The notes below the pieces were generated by a model. It did no database searches. It worked only from the letters and a program-made list of their open reading frames with translations, and had not been told where the DNA came from. Shown in pieces: positions 29,885 through 37,314 of a DNA stretch of 64,000 nt. The first letter of the stretch is position 1; every line of letters begins with the position of its first letter. The DNA comes from Paracoccus onchidii (lineage in GTDB: Bacteria > Pseudomonadota > Alphaproteobacteria > Rhodobacterales > Rhodobacteraceae): positions 1 through 64,000 of the forward strand of contig NZ_JAQBIE010000003.1 of NCBI RefSeq assembly GCF_028294535.1, read 5' to 3'. Both the position numbers and the translations under genes were made by a program.

Positions 29885-31579
29885 ATGAACCGTCTTGCCG
29901 CATCCGCCCTGGCCTTTTTGGTGGCCGGCCCTGCCCTTGCCGAACGCGGCAGCGATGGCCAGCTGCGCGCCTTGTACTGGCAGGCCGCGATGGTTCTGAA
30001 CCCCTATCTTTCGACCAGTGCAAAGGATGTCGAACCCGCCGGCCTTGCGGTCGAACCCCTGGCCATCGTCGAGGATGACGGCACATTGACCCCGCGTTTG
30101 GCGCTGGAAATTCCCAGCGTCGAGAATGGCGGCATCGCCGATGATTATCGATCGATCACGTGGAAACTGAAGCCCGGCCTGTTATGGTCCGACGGCACCG
30201 CCGTCACCGCCGATGACGTGAAATTCACCGCGGACTACTGTATGACACCCGGGTTTGGGTGTGCTGTCCTGTCCGAGTTCGAAAATATCAGCTCGGTCGA
30301 GGTGATCGACCCGACGACCGTGCGCATCCATTTCGACCAACCGAAATACAAGCCCCTGCAGGCATTTGTCGGTCAGCGCACACCGATTCTGCAAAAGGCC
30401 CAGTTCGCAGCCTGTCTTGGCCCCGCAGGCGCCAGCTGCACAGATCAGAATTTCGGGCCGATCGGCACCGGTCCCTATAAGGTGACCAATTTCCGGCCCG
30501 GCGATGTCGTGCAATTCGAAATCAACCCCCATTACCGAGAGGCCGGGAAACCAGCCTTTTCCACCGTCACGATCAAGGGCGGCGGCAACGCCATGGCAGC
30601 GGCCCGCGCAGTTCTGGAAACCGCCGAGTTCGATTTCGCCTGGAACCTGCAACTGGCGCCGGACATTATCGCCCCGATGGTTGACCAGGGCAAAGGCAGC
30701 ATTGTCGCCTCGTTCGGATCGATGGTGGAACGGATCGAGCTGAACCAGACCGACCCCGGATATGACCTGCCCGCCGACGAACGTTCGACAATCGCGCATC
30801 CCCATCCGTTCCTGACCGATCCTGCGGTGCGCAAGGCCCTGTCAATGGCCATCGACCGCCCGCTGCTGGCCGAGCTGACCTATGGACCCGCCGGCAAGGC
30901 CACCTGCAGCATCGTTCCCGTTCCCCCCGGCTTTGCGCCCGCCGATCCCGAAAGCTGCTTCGCACAGGACATCGCCGGCGCGAACGAGGTGCTGGATCAG
31001 GCCGGCTGGCTGCCCGGCGCAAACGGCACGCGTGAGAAAGACGGCGTTGCGCTGTCGCTGGATTTCCAGACCTCGGTGAACTCTGTGCGTCAGGACGTGC
31101 AGGCGCTGATCAAGCAATGGTGGTCGGAAATCGGTGTCGAGACCCAGCTCAAGACCGTTGAAGGTTCGGTCTTTTTCGGCGGCGATCAGGAAAACCCGGA
31201 CTCGCTGCAAAAATTCCATGCCGATGCACAGATGTATACGGACGCATTCTACCTGCCCGACCCGGCATCATTCCTGAACAAATTCGTCTGCGCCAGCATT
31301 CCATCGCCGGACAACCAGTGGCAGGGCAAGAACCCCGTACGCTTTTGCGACCCTGCCTTCGATGAACAGATACAGGTGTTGCACCAGACCGCCGACCCGA
31401 CCGAACGTCAGGATCTGGCCCGTGACCTTGAAGCGACCCTGACCCGGGACGGCCATTTCATGCTGCCCCTGATCCATCGCGGCATGGTGTCCGCCCATGT
31501 CGACACGCTTGGCGGCATCAGCCCGAATGGCTGGGAAGGGCAACTTTGGAACATTGCCGACTGGCACCGCGTCCAATGA
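29885..31579 (+). CDS. Peptide-type ABC transporter substrate-binding protein 2
   Basis: A 564-residue paralog of the preceding gene, alike along its whole length, including the mature start ERGSDGQLRALYWQA and the segment QALIKQWWSEIGVET. The signal peptide is about 1-20 (ending ALA). It has a CGAAAGGA ribosome-binding site. It keeps the Cys positions but differs in the ligand-lobe loops (for example CMTPGFGC for CLHPEGGC), so the two may bind related but different substrates for one permease. The permease follows 25 bases downstream. Confidence 0.92.
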   Translation: MNRLAASALAFLVAGPALAERGSDGQLRALYWQAAMVLNPYLSTSAKDVEPAGLAVEPLAIVEDDGTLTPRLALEIPSVENGGIADDYRSITWKLKPGLLWSDGTAVTADDVKFTADYCMTPGFGCAVLSEFENISSVEVIDPTTVRIHFDQPKYKPLQAFVGQRTPILQKAQFAACLGPAGASCTDQNFGPIGTGPYKVTNFRPGDVVQFEINPHYREAGKPAFSTVTIKGGGNAMAAARAVLETAEFDFAWNLQLAPDIIAPMVDQGKGSIVASFGSMVERIELNQTDPGYDLPADERSTIAHPHPFLTDPAVRKALSMAIDRPLLAELTYGPAGKATCSIVPVPPGFAPADPESCFAQDIAGANEVLDQAGWLPGANGTREKDGVALSLDFQTSVNSVRQDVQALIKQWWSEIGVETQLKTVEGSVFFGGDQENPDSLQKFHADAQMYTDAFYLPDPASFLNKFVCASIPSPDNQWQGKNPVRFCDPAFDEQIQVLHQTADPTERQDLARDLEATLTRDGHFMLPLIHRGMVSAHVDTLGGISPNGWEGQLWNIADWHRVQ

Positions 31580-31604
31580 CCACACGCCAACGCCCGAGGT
31601 CCAT

Positions 31605-32612
31605 ATGCTGAATTTCGCGATCCGCCGGTTGCTGTTGGCCATTCCGACGCTGTTGTTCATCTCATTGGTCATTTTCCTGTTGCTCGAGGCATCGCCGGGC
31701 GATCCCTTGGGGAATGTGCCCCTGACCATCCCCCCCGAGGTCAAGGAAAAGATGCGCGAGGCATTGGGCCTTGGGCAGGCGTGGTACATTCGCTATGCCC
31801 TTTGGCTGAAACAGTTTTTCTGGGTCGAGCCAGTCTACTGGTGGGATCAGGTGTTTGGCACGGATTTCAGCCAGGATGCGCAGCGCATCATCAGCTTTCA
31901 GTCGCGTAGCCCGGTGTTTGACGTCATTGCGCAACGTCTGCCTCAGACACTGACCGTTGTCGGCATGTCCTATCTGGTCGGCATCCTGATCGCGATCCCG
32001 ATCGGCATCCTGTCCGCCTATAAACAATATAGCTGGTTCGATCAGCTGGGCACCTTTGTGTCGATGATCGGGTTTTCAATGCCGACCTTCTTCACAGGGG
32101 TCGTGCTGATCATCATTTTCGGGGTCAAGCTGCAATGGTTCCCATCGGTCTATGACACCACGTTGCAGGTGCGCGACTGGGACAGCCTTGTCGCGCAGAT
32201 CCGTCAGATGGTCATGCCGGTCACCGTTCTGGCCTTGTACAATGCCGCCCAGATCAGCCGTTTCATGCGGGCATCCATGCTAGACAATCTTGGACAGGAC
32301 TATGTCCGCACGGCACGGGCCAAGGGGCTGGGCGAACGCAAGGTCGTTTTGAAACATGTGTTGCGCAACAGCCTGATCCCGGTGATCACCGTGATCGCGC
32401 TTGGGCTGCCCACGGTATTTGGCGGCGCGATCATCACTGAACAGGTCTTCAAGGTGAACGGCCTGGGCCAATTGCTGATCAGTGCAATTCACGCCAATGA
32501 CATCCCGATGGTTCTGACGCTGACCTTCATCTTTGCGATCCTCATCGTCGCCTTCACCCTGATTGCAGACATCCTGTATGGCATTCTGGACCCGAGGATC
32601 CGCTATGACTGA
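31605..32612 (+). CDS. Peptide-type ABC transporter permease (DppB-like)
   Basis: A 335-residue inner-membrane permease with six predicted helices. It begins MLNFAIRRLLLAIPTLLFISLVIFLL, the usual DppB N-terminus. The EAA loop is visible in RTARAKGLGERKVVLKHVLRNSL. Compared with DppB, an insert around residues 65-105 (WLKQFFWVEPVYWWDQVFGTDF) is typical of this subfamily. ATG 31605 has a GAGG site; an upstream in-frame start falls inside the preceding gene. It overlaps the next permease by 8 bases. Confidence 0.92.
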   Translation: MLNFAIRRLLLAIPTLLFISLVIFLLLEASPGDPLGNVPLTIPPEVKEKMREALGLGQAWYIRYALWLKQFFWVEPVYWWDQVFGTDFSQDAQRIISFQSRSPVFDVIAQRLPQTLTVVGMSYLVGILIAIPIGILSAYKQYSWFDQLGTFVSMIGFSMPTFFTGVVLIIIFGVKLQWFPSVYDTTLQVRDWDSLVAQIRQMVMPVTVLALYNAAQISRFMRASMLDNLGQDYVRTARAKGLGERKVVLKHVLRNSLIPVITVIALGLPTVFGGAIITEQVFKVNGLGQLLISAIHANDIPMVLTLTFIFAILIVAFTLIADILYGILDPRIRYD

Positions 32613-33573
32613 TTCAGACATGCCGCGCCGTTCGGATGCAGACAGGATAAGCGACATCCCCGCCACCATGCCCATCGAGCCCGAAATGATCGGTGAAACC
32701 CGCAGCCAGTGGCGCGATGTCTGGCGACAGTTTCGCAGTCATCGCGGCGCCGTGATCGCGTTGATCCTTTTCGTGGGCATCCTGTTGTTCGTTTCGGTGG
32801 GCCCCTATCTGTGGACGATTGATCCGACCTATGTGGATATCCGGGCGCGAAATTCAGGTTTCGTCGCCGCGCATCCGCTGGGAACGGATCAGCTGGGCCG
32901 CGATATTCTGGCGCGGCTCATGGCCGGGGGCCGGGTTTCGATCGCGGTGGGGCTGACGGCCATGACCATCGCAATCACGCTTGGCAGTTTTGTCGGGTTG
33001 ATGTCGGGCTATTTCAGACGCCTTGACGCACCGCTGATGCGCCTGACCGAGCTGTTCCTGGCGCTGCCGCTGTTGCCTTTGCTGCTGTTGATGGTCACGT
33101 TGTTCCGCGAACCGCTGTCCAAGACATTTGGCCCGGCGATGGGCATATTCATCCTGATCGTATCCGCCATCGGCGCGACCAGCTGGATGCAGTCGGCGCG
33201 GATCGTGCGGGGCGATGTTCTGGGCCTCAAAGAGCGCGAGTTCATTCTTGCCGCCCGATCGATCGGCACATCGTCGCGCCGCATGATCCTGCGGCATGTG
33301 TTGCCCAATGTGCTGTCCCCTATCATGGTTGCGGCAACGCTGGGGATCGCGACCGCCATCATCACCGAAAGCGCACTGAGCTTTCTCGGGCTTGGATTTC
33401 CGCCCGATTTTCCGACCTGGGGGCGGTTGCTGTTCGATGCGGTCGATCAGATGGTTCTTTATCCCAGCCGGGTGATATTGCCGGGGCTGTTCATCTCGTT
33501 GACGGTGCTATGCGTCAATTACATCGGGGACGGGCTGCGCGATGCGATGGACCCGCGCATACGGGGGCGCTGA
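32605..33573 (+). CDS. Peptide-type ABC transporter permease (DppC-like)
   Basis: A 322-residue permease with a long hydrophilic N-terminus (about 1-45) and six helices. The HPLGTDQLGRDILARLMAGGRVS motif and the EAA loop LAARSIGTSSRRMILRHVLPN identify the DppC/OppC group. The start codon is inside the end of the previous gene (8-base overlap), so translation is likely coupled. Last gene of the plus-strand part of this transporter; a clear terminator follows 39 bases after its stop codon. Confidence 0.92.
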   Translation: MTDSDMPRRSDADRISDIPATMPIEPEMIGETRSQWRDVWRQFRSHRGAVIALILFVGILLFVSVGPYLWTIDPTYVDIRARNSGFVAAHPLGTDQLGRDILARLMAGGRVSIAVGLTAMTIAITLGSFVGLMSGYFRRLDAPLMRLTELFLALPLLPLLLLMVTLFREPLSKTFGPAMGIFILIVSAIGATSWMQSARIVRGDVLGLKEREFILAARSIGTSSRRMILRHVLPNVLSPIMVAATLGIATAIITESALSFLGLGFPPDFPTWGRLLFDAVDQMVLYPSRVILPGLFISLTVLCVNYIGDGLRDAMDPRIRGR

Positions 33574-33612
33574 TTGTTTGATCCCATGGATTGGGCTGCG
33601 TTGTGGACTTAC

Positions 33613-33653
33613 CCCGCAAGAATGGCGGGTGCTCTGCATTCATGCGGGCTTTT
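33613..33653 (+). terminator. Terminator of the tandem-SBP transport operon
   Basis: CCCGCA plus AGAATG (33613-33624) pairs with CATTCA plus TGCGGG (33637-33648), leaving one internal mismatch, and is followed directly by CTTTT. It ends the plus-strand operon before the minus-strand CoA-binding gene. Confidence 0.72.
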
Positions 33654-33692
33654 GCCGGAAAGGGTCGAATCCGTGAGCGATTACCGGCAAAG

Positions 33693-34124
33693 CTACAAGT
33701 AGCGCGGGAACTCGATCTTGGGGCAGCGATCCTGCACGACGGTAATGCCACGTGCGCGTGCGCGTGCAGCGGCGGCGTCATCTCTGACCCCCAGCTGTGT
33801 CCAGATCACCTGCAGGTCCGGCAGGGTGGACAAGGCCTCATCCACGATATCGCCCACGGCTTCGGACCGACGAAAGATATCCACCATCTGAACGCCAGCC
33901 TCGCGGGGAATGTCGGACAGGCTGGCATAGACCCGCTCACCCAGAATCATCGCGCCATCATGACCGGGATTGACGGGAATCACACGATACCCCTGCGCCT
34001 GAAGAAATCGGGTCACGCCCCAGCTGGGTCGCGCTTCCTTCGGTGACGACCCAACCATCGCGATTACCTTCACCATCCGGGCGATATTTGCGATTCCGGT
34101 ATCGTCATCAAGGTCGATCTGCAT
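33693..34124 (-). CDS. CoA-binding domain protein
   Basis: A 143-residue Rossmann-fold protein of the YccU/CoA_binding_2 type. Landmarks are KVIAMVGSSPKEARPSWGVTRFL near residue 25-47, YRVIPVNPGHDG and the end MVDIFRRSEAVGDIVDEAL. The family binds CoA-like or nucleotide ligands; no enzyme activity can be assigned. ATG 34124 follows a strong GAGGGGAGG site; two longer in-frame starts read through a hairpin and lack such a site. Confidence 0.88.
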   Translation of the reverse strand: MQIDLDDDTGIANIARMVKVIAMVGSSPKEARPSWGVTRFLQAQGYRVIPVNPGHDGAMILGERVYASLSDIPREAGVQMVDIFRRSEAVGDIVDEALSTLPDLQVIWTQLGVRDDAAAARARARGITVVQDRCPKIEFPRYL

Positions 34125-34171
34125 GGCGGGCCTCCCCTCCTCAGCCATAGGTTGCGCGCACCCTTGCATAG

Positions 34172-34205
34172 AAAAGGCGCCCGGTCCAGATTCCTGGCCG
34201 GGCGC
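34172..34205 (-). terminator. Terminator-like hairpin in the leader of the CoA-binding gene
   Basis: Read on the minus strand, GCGCCCGG plus CCA pairs with TGG plus CCGGGCGC (one bulged base) and is followed by CTTTTC. It lies 48 bases before the CoA-binding gene start. It may end read-through from the YHS gene or act as an attenuator. Confidence 0.6.
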
Positions 34206-34308
34206 AAGTCGCGGAACGAGGGACAGTGATCCGAACATGACCGTTCCGGGGTCATGTCCTGAGAGACAAATGTGCATCACCCGTCAAAAGTTCCAGAGTG
34301 ATCGCAAT

Positions 34309-34337
34309 TTTGTGATAACAAAACGCGAACATTCGCG
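34309..34337 (-). terminator. Terminator after the YHS-domain gene
   Basis: On the minus strand CGCGAATGTTCGCG (34337-34324) forms a 5-bp stem with a tetraloop and is followed by TTTTGTT. It begins 8 bases after the YHS gene stop. The same DNA contains a second overlapping dyad, TTTTGT-GATA-ACAAAA (34308-34323). Confidence 0.55.
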
Positions 34338-34345
34338 CAATGGAA

Positions 34346-34756
34346 TCAACGCATCCCCGACCAGCTTTTCTGCGCTTTTGAAAGGATTGACCGCGGTTCG
34401 GTCTTGATTCGCCTTTCAGCGACACCTGATCGCATCAGATACAAACGGCTCCCGATAACCATGAAATGATCGGGATCTCCGGCCTCGCGCCGGCCTTCGG
34501 CAAGGCTGACCGGGCACAGGCCACCAAAAGCGGGCGCGTAACCACGTGGGTCCGATTCGAACCGGGCGCGATTTTCCTCATTCGCGAAATACCACAGCTT
34601 GCCGTGCCACATGGTTGCAATATCGCGCCGCCCTGCGATTGGATGGCCGCGATCCGAATAGGCCACCACATCATAACCGCCGACCGCCCAGTCCTCGGCC
34701 GCAGCCGGAAGGGTGGTGGACAGTGAAAGCAGAAATGGAAAGGCAAGATGTTTCAT
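34346..34756 (-). CDS. Exported YHS-domain protein
   Basis: A 136-residue protein with a signal peptide (about 1-20, ending AAAE) followed by a YHS-type domain: GYDVVAYSDRGHPIAG, WHGKLWYFANEENRARFESDPRGYAP, then GLCPVSLAEGR. YHS domains occur in metal-handling proteins and exported proteins of unknown function, and the Cys here could bind metal or heme. The region before the ATG has no strong ribosome-binding site. It is 89 bases downstream of rlmB on the same strand. Confidence 0.82.
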   Translation of the reverse strand: MKHLAFPFLLSLSTTLPAAAEDWAVGGYDVVAYSDRGHPIAGRRDIATMWHGKLWYFANEENRARFESDPRGYAPAFGGLCPVSLAEGRREAGDPDHFMVIGSRLYLMRSGVAERRIKTEPRSILSKAQKSWSGMR

Positions 34757-34845
34757 GGCGGACCGACGGGGAACTGATCTTCATGCATGGCAGCCTTTGC
34801 CGCGATTCTCAACGAATCGATGCATGGCTTCGCGGGGATGTGAAC

Positions 34846-35649
34846 TTATCCGTTCGCCGCAGCAAACAACGCCACCGCCGCCGCGTTCGACACGTTCAAC
34901 GAGCCGAAATCCGCCGCAAACGGAATCCGCGCCAGATGATCGCAACTCTTCGTGGTCAGATCGCGCATCCCGGGCCCCTCGGCCCCCATGACCAGACAAA
35001 TCGCGCGCCCTGACAGGTCATCCATGACCTGCGGCAAGGTTCGCTCCGCCTGCCCATCCAGCCCGACCAGAATGAAGCCCATGTTCTTCAGTTGCGTCAG
35101 GGCTTCGGCCAGATTGGGGACACGCAGATATGGCTGCCGCTCCAATGCGCCCGAAGCCGTCTTGGCCAAAGCACCGGTTTCGGGGGCCGAATGACGCGAC
35201 GGGGCGATCACCGCACGGGCGCCAAAGACCTCGGCCGAGCGCAATATCGCGCCGATATTGTGCGGATCGGTGACGCGATCCAGCGCGACCAGAAGCGGCC
35301 GGGTTTCGCCCGGCGCCTCGCGCAAAGCGACTTCGCTGAGGCTTCCCCATTTCAGCGGGCGCACTTCCAGCGCCGCGCCCTGATGAACGCTGTCAGGAGA
35401 TAGCGGGACGGTCTTGCCAAACACCCGGGGGTCCGTAATCTCGGGCGTCATCCCATACAGATCACCCAGCCGATCCACCGCATTGCGCGTGACGACCAGT
35501 CGCAATTTCTCGCGCCGGGGATTGGTCAGGGCATCGCGAACCGCATGCAAACCGAACAGCCACACGGTTTCAGCCGCCCCCGCCCTGCGTGCCCGTTCCT
35601 TGTCGATCACCCAAGCGGGTTTCCTGTTCTTGCCCGAATTCTCAGCCAT
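34846..35649 (-). CDS. rlmB: 23S rRNA (guanosine-2'-O)-methyltransferase RlmB-type
   Basis: A 267-residue SpoU/TrmH-family methyltransferase with a knotted SAM-binding fold. An N-terminal substrate-binding domain (about 30-105, starting LFGLHAVRDALTNPRREKLRL) precedes the catalytic domain with ALDRVTDPHNIGAILRSAEVFGA, AICLVMGAEGPGMRDLT and SLNVSNAAAVALF. RlmB methylates G2251 in the peptidyl-transferase region; that exact target is a family inference. ATG 35649 is chosen; a longer frame runs into the divergent tRNA gene. Confidence 0.9.
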   Translation of the reverse strand: MAENSGKNRKPAWVIDKERARRAGAAETVWLFGLHAVRDALTNPRREKLRLVVTRNAVDRLGDLYGMTPEITDPRVFGKTVPLSPDSVHQGAALEVRPLKWGSLSEVALREAPGETRPLLVALDRVTDPHNIGAILRSAEVFGARAVIAPSRHSAPETGALAKTASGALERQPYLRVPNLAEALTQLKNMGFILVGLDGQAERTLPQVMDDLSGRAICLVMGAEGPGMRDLTTKSCDHLARIPFAADFGSLNVSNAAAVALFAAANG

Positions 35650-35718
35650 TTTGCCATCCTTATCTCGCCCCCTCTCTGTGCGCGTGCAAAAGCTTTGACG
35701 CAAGTCCCAGAAATCCGC

Positions 35719-35747
35719 TTGACGCCCCCTTTCGGTGCAGTTAATCA
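35719..35747 (+). promoter_or_regulatory. Putative promoter of tRNA-Tyr
   Basis: TTGACG (35719-35724) and TAATCA (35742-35747) are 17 bases apart (TTAATC at 16). The mature tRNA starts 25 bases after this -10, a distance that suits a tRNA 5' leader. Confidence 0.5.
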
Positions 35748-35771
35748 CGCCCCACGCCGACGGCGATCGGC

Positions 35772-35855
35772 GGGCGACGTGCTGCAAGGTGCGGCAGCGG
35801 ACTGTAACTCCGCCGGGGAGACCCATGCCTGGTTCGATTCCAGGGTCGCCCACCA
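35772..35855 (+). tRNA. tRNA-Tyr (GTA anticodon)
   Basis: 84 bases with the CCA end encoded. Acceptor stem GGGCGAC (35772-35778) pairs with GTCGCCC (35845-35851). Anticodon stem GCGGA/TCCGC surrounds loop CTGTAAC, anticodon GTA at 35804-35806. A long variable arm (GGG-GAGA-CCC, 35815-35824) fits the class II structure of bacterial tRNA-Tyr. T arm CCTGG-TTCGATT-CCAGG. In the D arm GCTG pairs with CGGC (one G-U) around loop CAAGGTG. Position 8 is G, 14 is C and 21 is G, instead of the nearly universal U8, A14 and A21. Confidence 0.9.
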
Positions 35856-36006
35856 TTTCCCCCAAGATCAAGTAAAACCTGCGATCCTGTTCGGGCGCTT
35901 GGTGCGGTTGTCTTGCGTTCATTCGCTTTAGCCGCAGCGCCCCGTCTTCACAGGGCGTTGACATTCGAATCACGGATGAAGTGCTGCCATAACCTTATGG
36001 ATCAGC

Positions 36007-36044
36007 AAAAAAATACGTCCGCCAGTCTGACACTGGCGGACGTA
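36007..36044 (-). terminator. Intrinsic terminator of sodB
   Basis: A perfect 13-bp stem (36014-36026 with 36032-36044) and a five-base loop are followed on the minus strand by seven U. It begins 25 bases after the sodB stop codon. The 150 bases between it and tRNA-Tyr (35856-36006) show nothing I can name. Confidence 0.93.
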
Positions 36045-36069
36045 AATTGCATGCAAACTGTCTTGCGCC

Positions 36070-36669
36070 TTACATGCGCGAAGCGACGTTTTCCCAGTTG
36101 ACCAGTTTCTCGAGGAAGTTGGTCAGATAGGCCGGACGCTTGTTGCGGAAATCGATATAGTAGGAATGCTCCCAGACATCGCAGCCCAGCAACGCGGTTT
36201 GGCCAAAGCACAGCGGATTCACGCCATTCTCGGTCTTGGTGACCTTGAGGCTGCCATCGCTGTCCTTGACCAGCCAGCACCAGCCCGAACCGAACTGTCC
36301 GGCACCTGCTGCAGCAAATTCTTCCTTGAACTTGTCAACCGAGCCAAAGGATTCGGTCAGCGCCTTTTCCAGCTCGCCCGGCATTGCGCCCGGGTTCGGA
36401 CCCATCATTTCCCAGAATTGGGTGTGGTTCCAATGCTGGCTGGCATTGTTGAAAATACCATTCTGCGCCACGGCACCCGCCTGATAGGTCCCCTTGACGA
36501 TGTCTTCCAGCGACTTGCCTTCCCATTCGGTGCCGGCGATCAGCTTGTTGCCGTTGTCGACATAGGCTTTGTGGTGGATGTCATGGTGGAATTCCAGCGT
36601 CTCCTTGGACATGCCGCCTGCAGCCAGCGCATCATGTGCGTAAGGAAGATCGGGAAGGGTAAAAGCCAT
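36070..36669 (-). CDS. sodB: Superoxide dismutase, Fe/Mn type
   Basis: A 199-residue cytoplasmic enzyme that converts superoxide to oxygen and hydrogen peroxide. Metal ligands are visible in LEFHHDIHHKAYVDNGN (His27), ASQHWNHTQFW (His about 79) and DVWEHSYYIDFRNKR (Asp and His). The residues FGSGWCWLV and the Gln-rich N-half favour the iron subgroup, though metal choice cannot be proved. ATG 36669 has an AGGAG site. It is monocistronic by appearance: 126 bases follow soxG, and a strong terminator comes after. Confidence 0.95.
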   Translation of the reverse strand: MAFTLPDLPYAHDALAAGGMSKETLEFHHDIHHKAYVDNGNKLIAGTEWEGKSLEDIVKGTYQAGAVAQNGIFNNASQHWNHTQFWEMMGPNPGAMPGELEKALTESFGSVDKFKEEFAAAGAGQFGSGWCWLVKDSDGSLKVTKTENGVNPLCFGQTALLGCDVWEHSYYIDFRNKRPAYLTNFLEKLVNWENVASRM

Positions 36670-36795
36670 TGTCCTCTCCTTTCTGAAAGGTTCGCTCCGT
36701 ATATCCGGGCGCACAGTCCCGCATTCGCCGGGTCAACGCAAGGGGGGCAGACCGGTTCCGACCCGCCGCGCCCCATCTTTCGAAACGACCTCGCC

Positions 36796-37314
36796 TCAGC
36801 GCGGGGCCAACTGGCTGCCCGGCATCGCGGCGTTGTGCAACAACGCCCCCAGATAATCAGCGGTCGAGCGAAACCCGATGACCCGAAACCCGGACTCGAT
36901 GCGCCAGAACGCGGCCGCCGTCTGCGCGGCACGGCTGCGGCGCAGATCGTCTGACCCAACCGCCCCGAGATCCGCGGGGCTCAGCTTGGCCAATACATCC
37001 TCGGCATGCGCCCCGATGATGTCATAGATCACCCGCGCATCCGACATGTCCAGAACCAACGCATGCCGATCGGTCAGCCCGTCTTGCAATGCCGCAAGTA
37101 TCGCGGGCAGATCCGCAACCGGCATGACGCACAGCAATTCATCAGGCGACATCCAGCCCAGCTGCCGATCCCCCGCCCCGGTGATCTTGCGGCATTCCGG
37201 CAGGGCAATGCCTGTTACGTCGCTGACAACGGGGCCGATCTGTTCCAGCGCACCGCGCAGCGTGATCATGCCCATGCCTTCCACACGGCGAATGGTTGCC
37301 AATGCCTCAGCCAT
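36796..37314 (-). CDS. soxG: Sarcosine oxidase subunit gamma
   Basis: A 172-residue subunit of the heterotetrameric sarcosine oxidase. Family features are the short N-terminal helix MAEALATIRRVEGMGMITLRG, WMSPDELLCVMP, and the C-terminal FWRIESGFRVIGFRSTADYLG. The gamma subunit helps form the tunnel between alpha and beta. Its start lies within the 3' end of soxA (8-base overlap). Confidence 0.92.
   Translation of the reverse strand: MAEALATIRRVEGMGMITLRGALEQIGPVVSDVTGIALPECRKITGAGDRQLGWMSPDELLCVMPVADLPAILAALQDGLTDRHALVLDMSDARVIYDIIGAHAEDVLAKLSPADLGAVGSDDLRRSRAAQTAAAFWRIESGFRVIGFRSTADYLGALLHNAAMPGSQLAPR

Noticed and set aside
34775..34830. ATGCATGGC direct repeats and a GATTC/GAATC dyad after rlmB as a terminator
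   Set aside because: The stem is only 5 bp and no U-run follows on the minus strand.
35856..36006. A small RNA gene between tRNA-Tyr and the sodB terminator
   Set aside because: A TTGACA occurs near 35965 but has no -10 at proper distance, and the only terminator points the other way.
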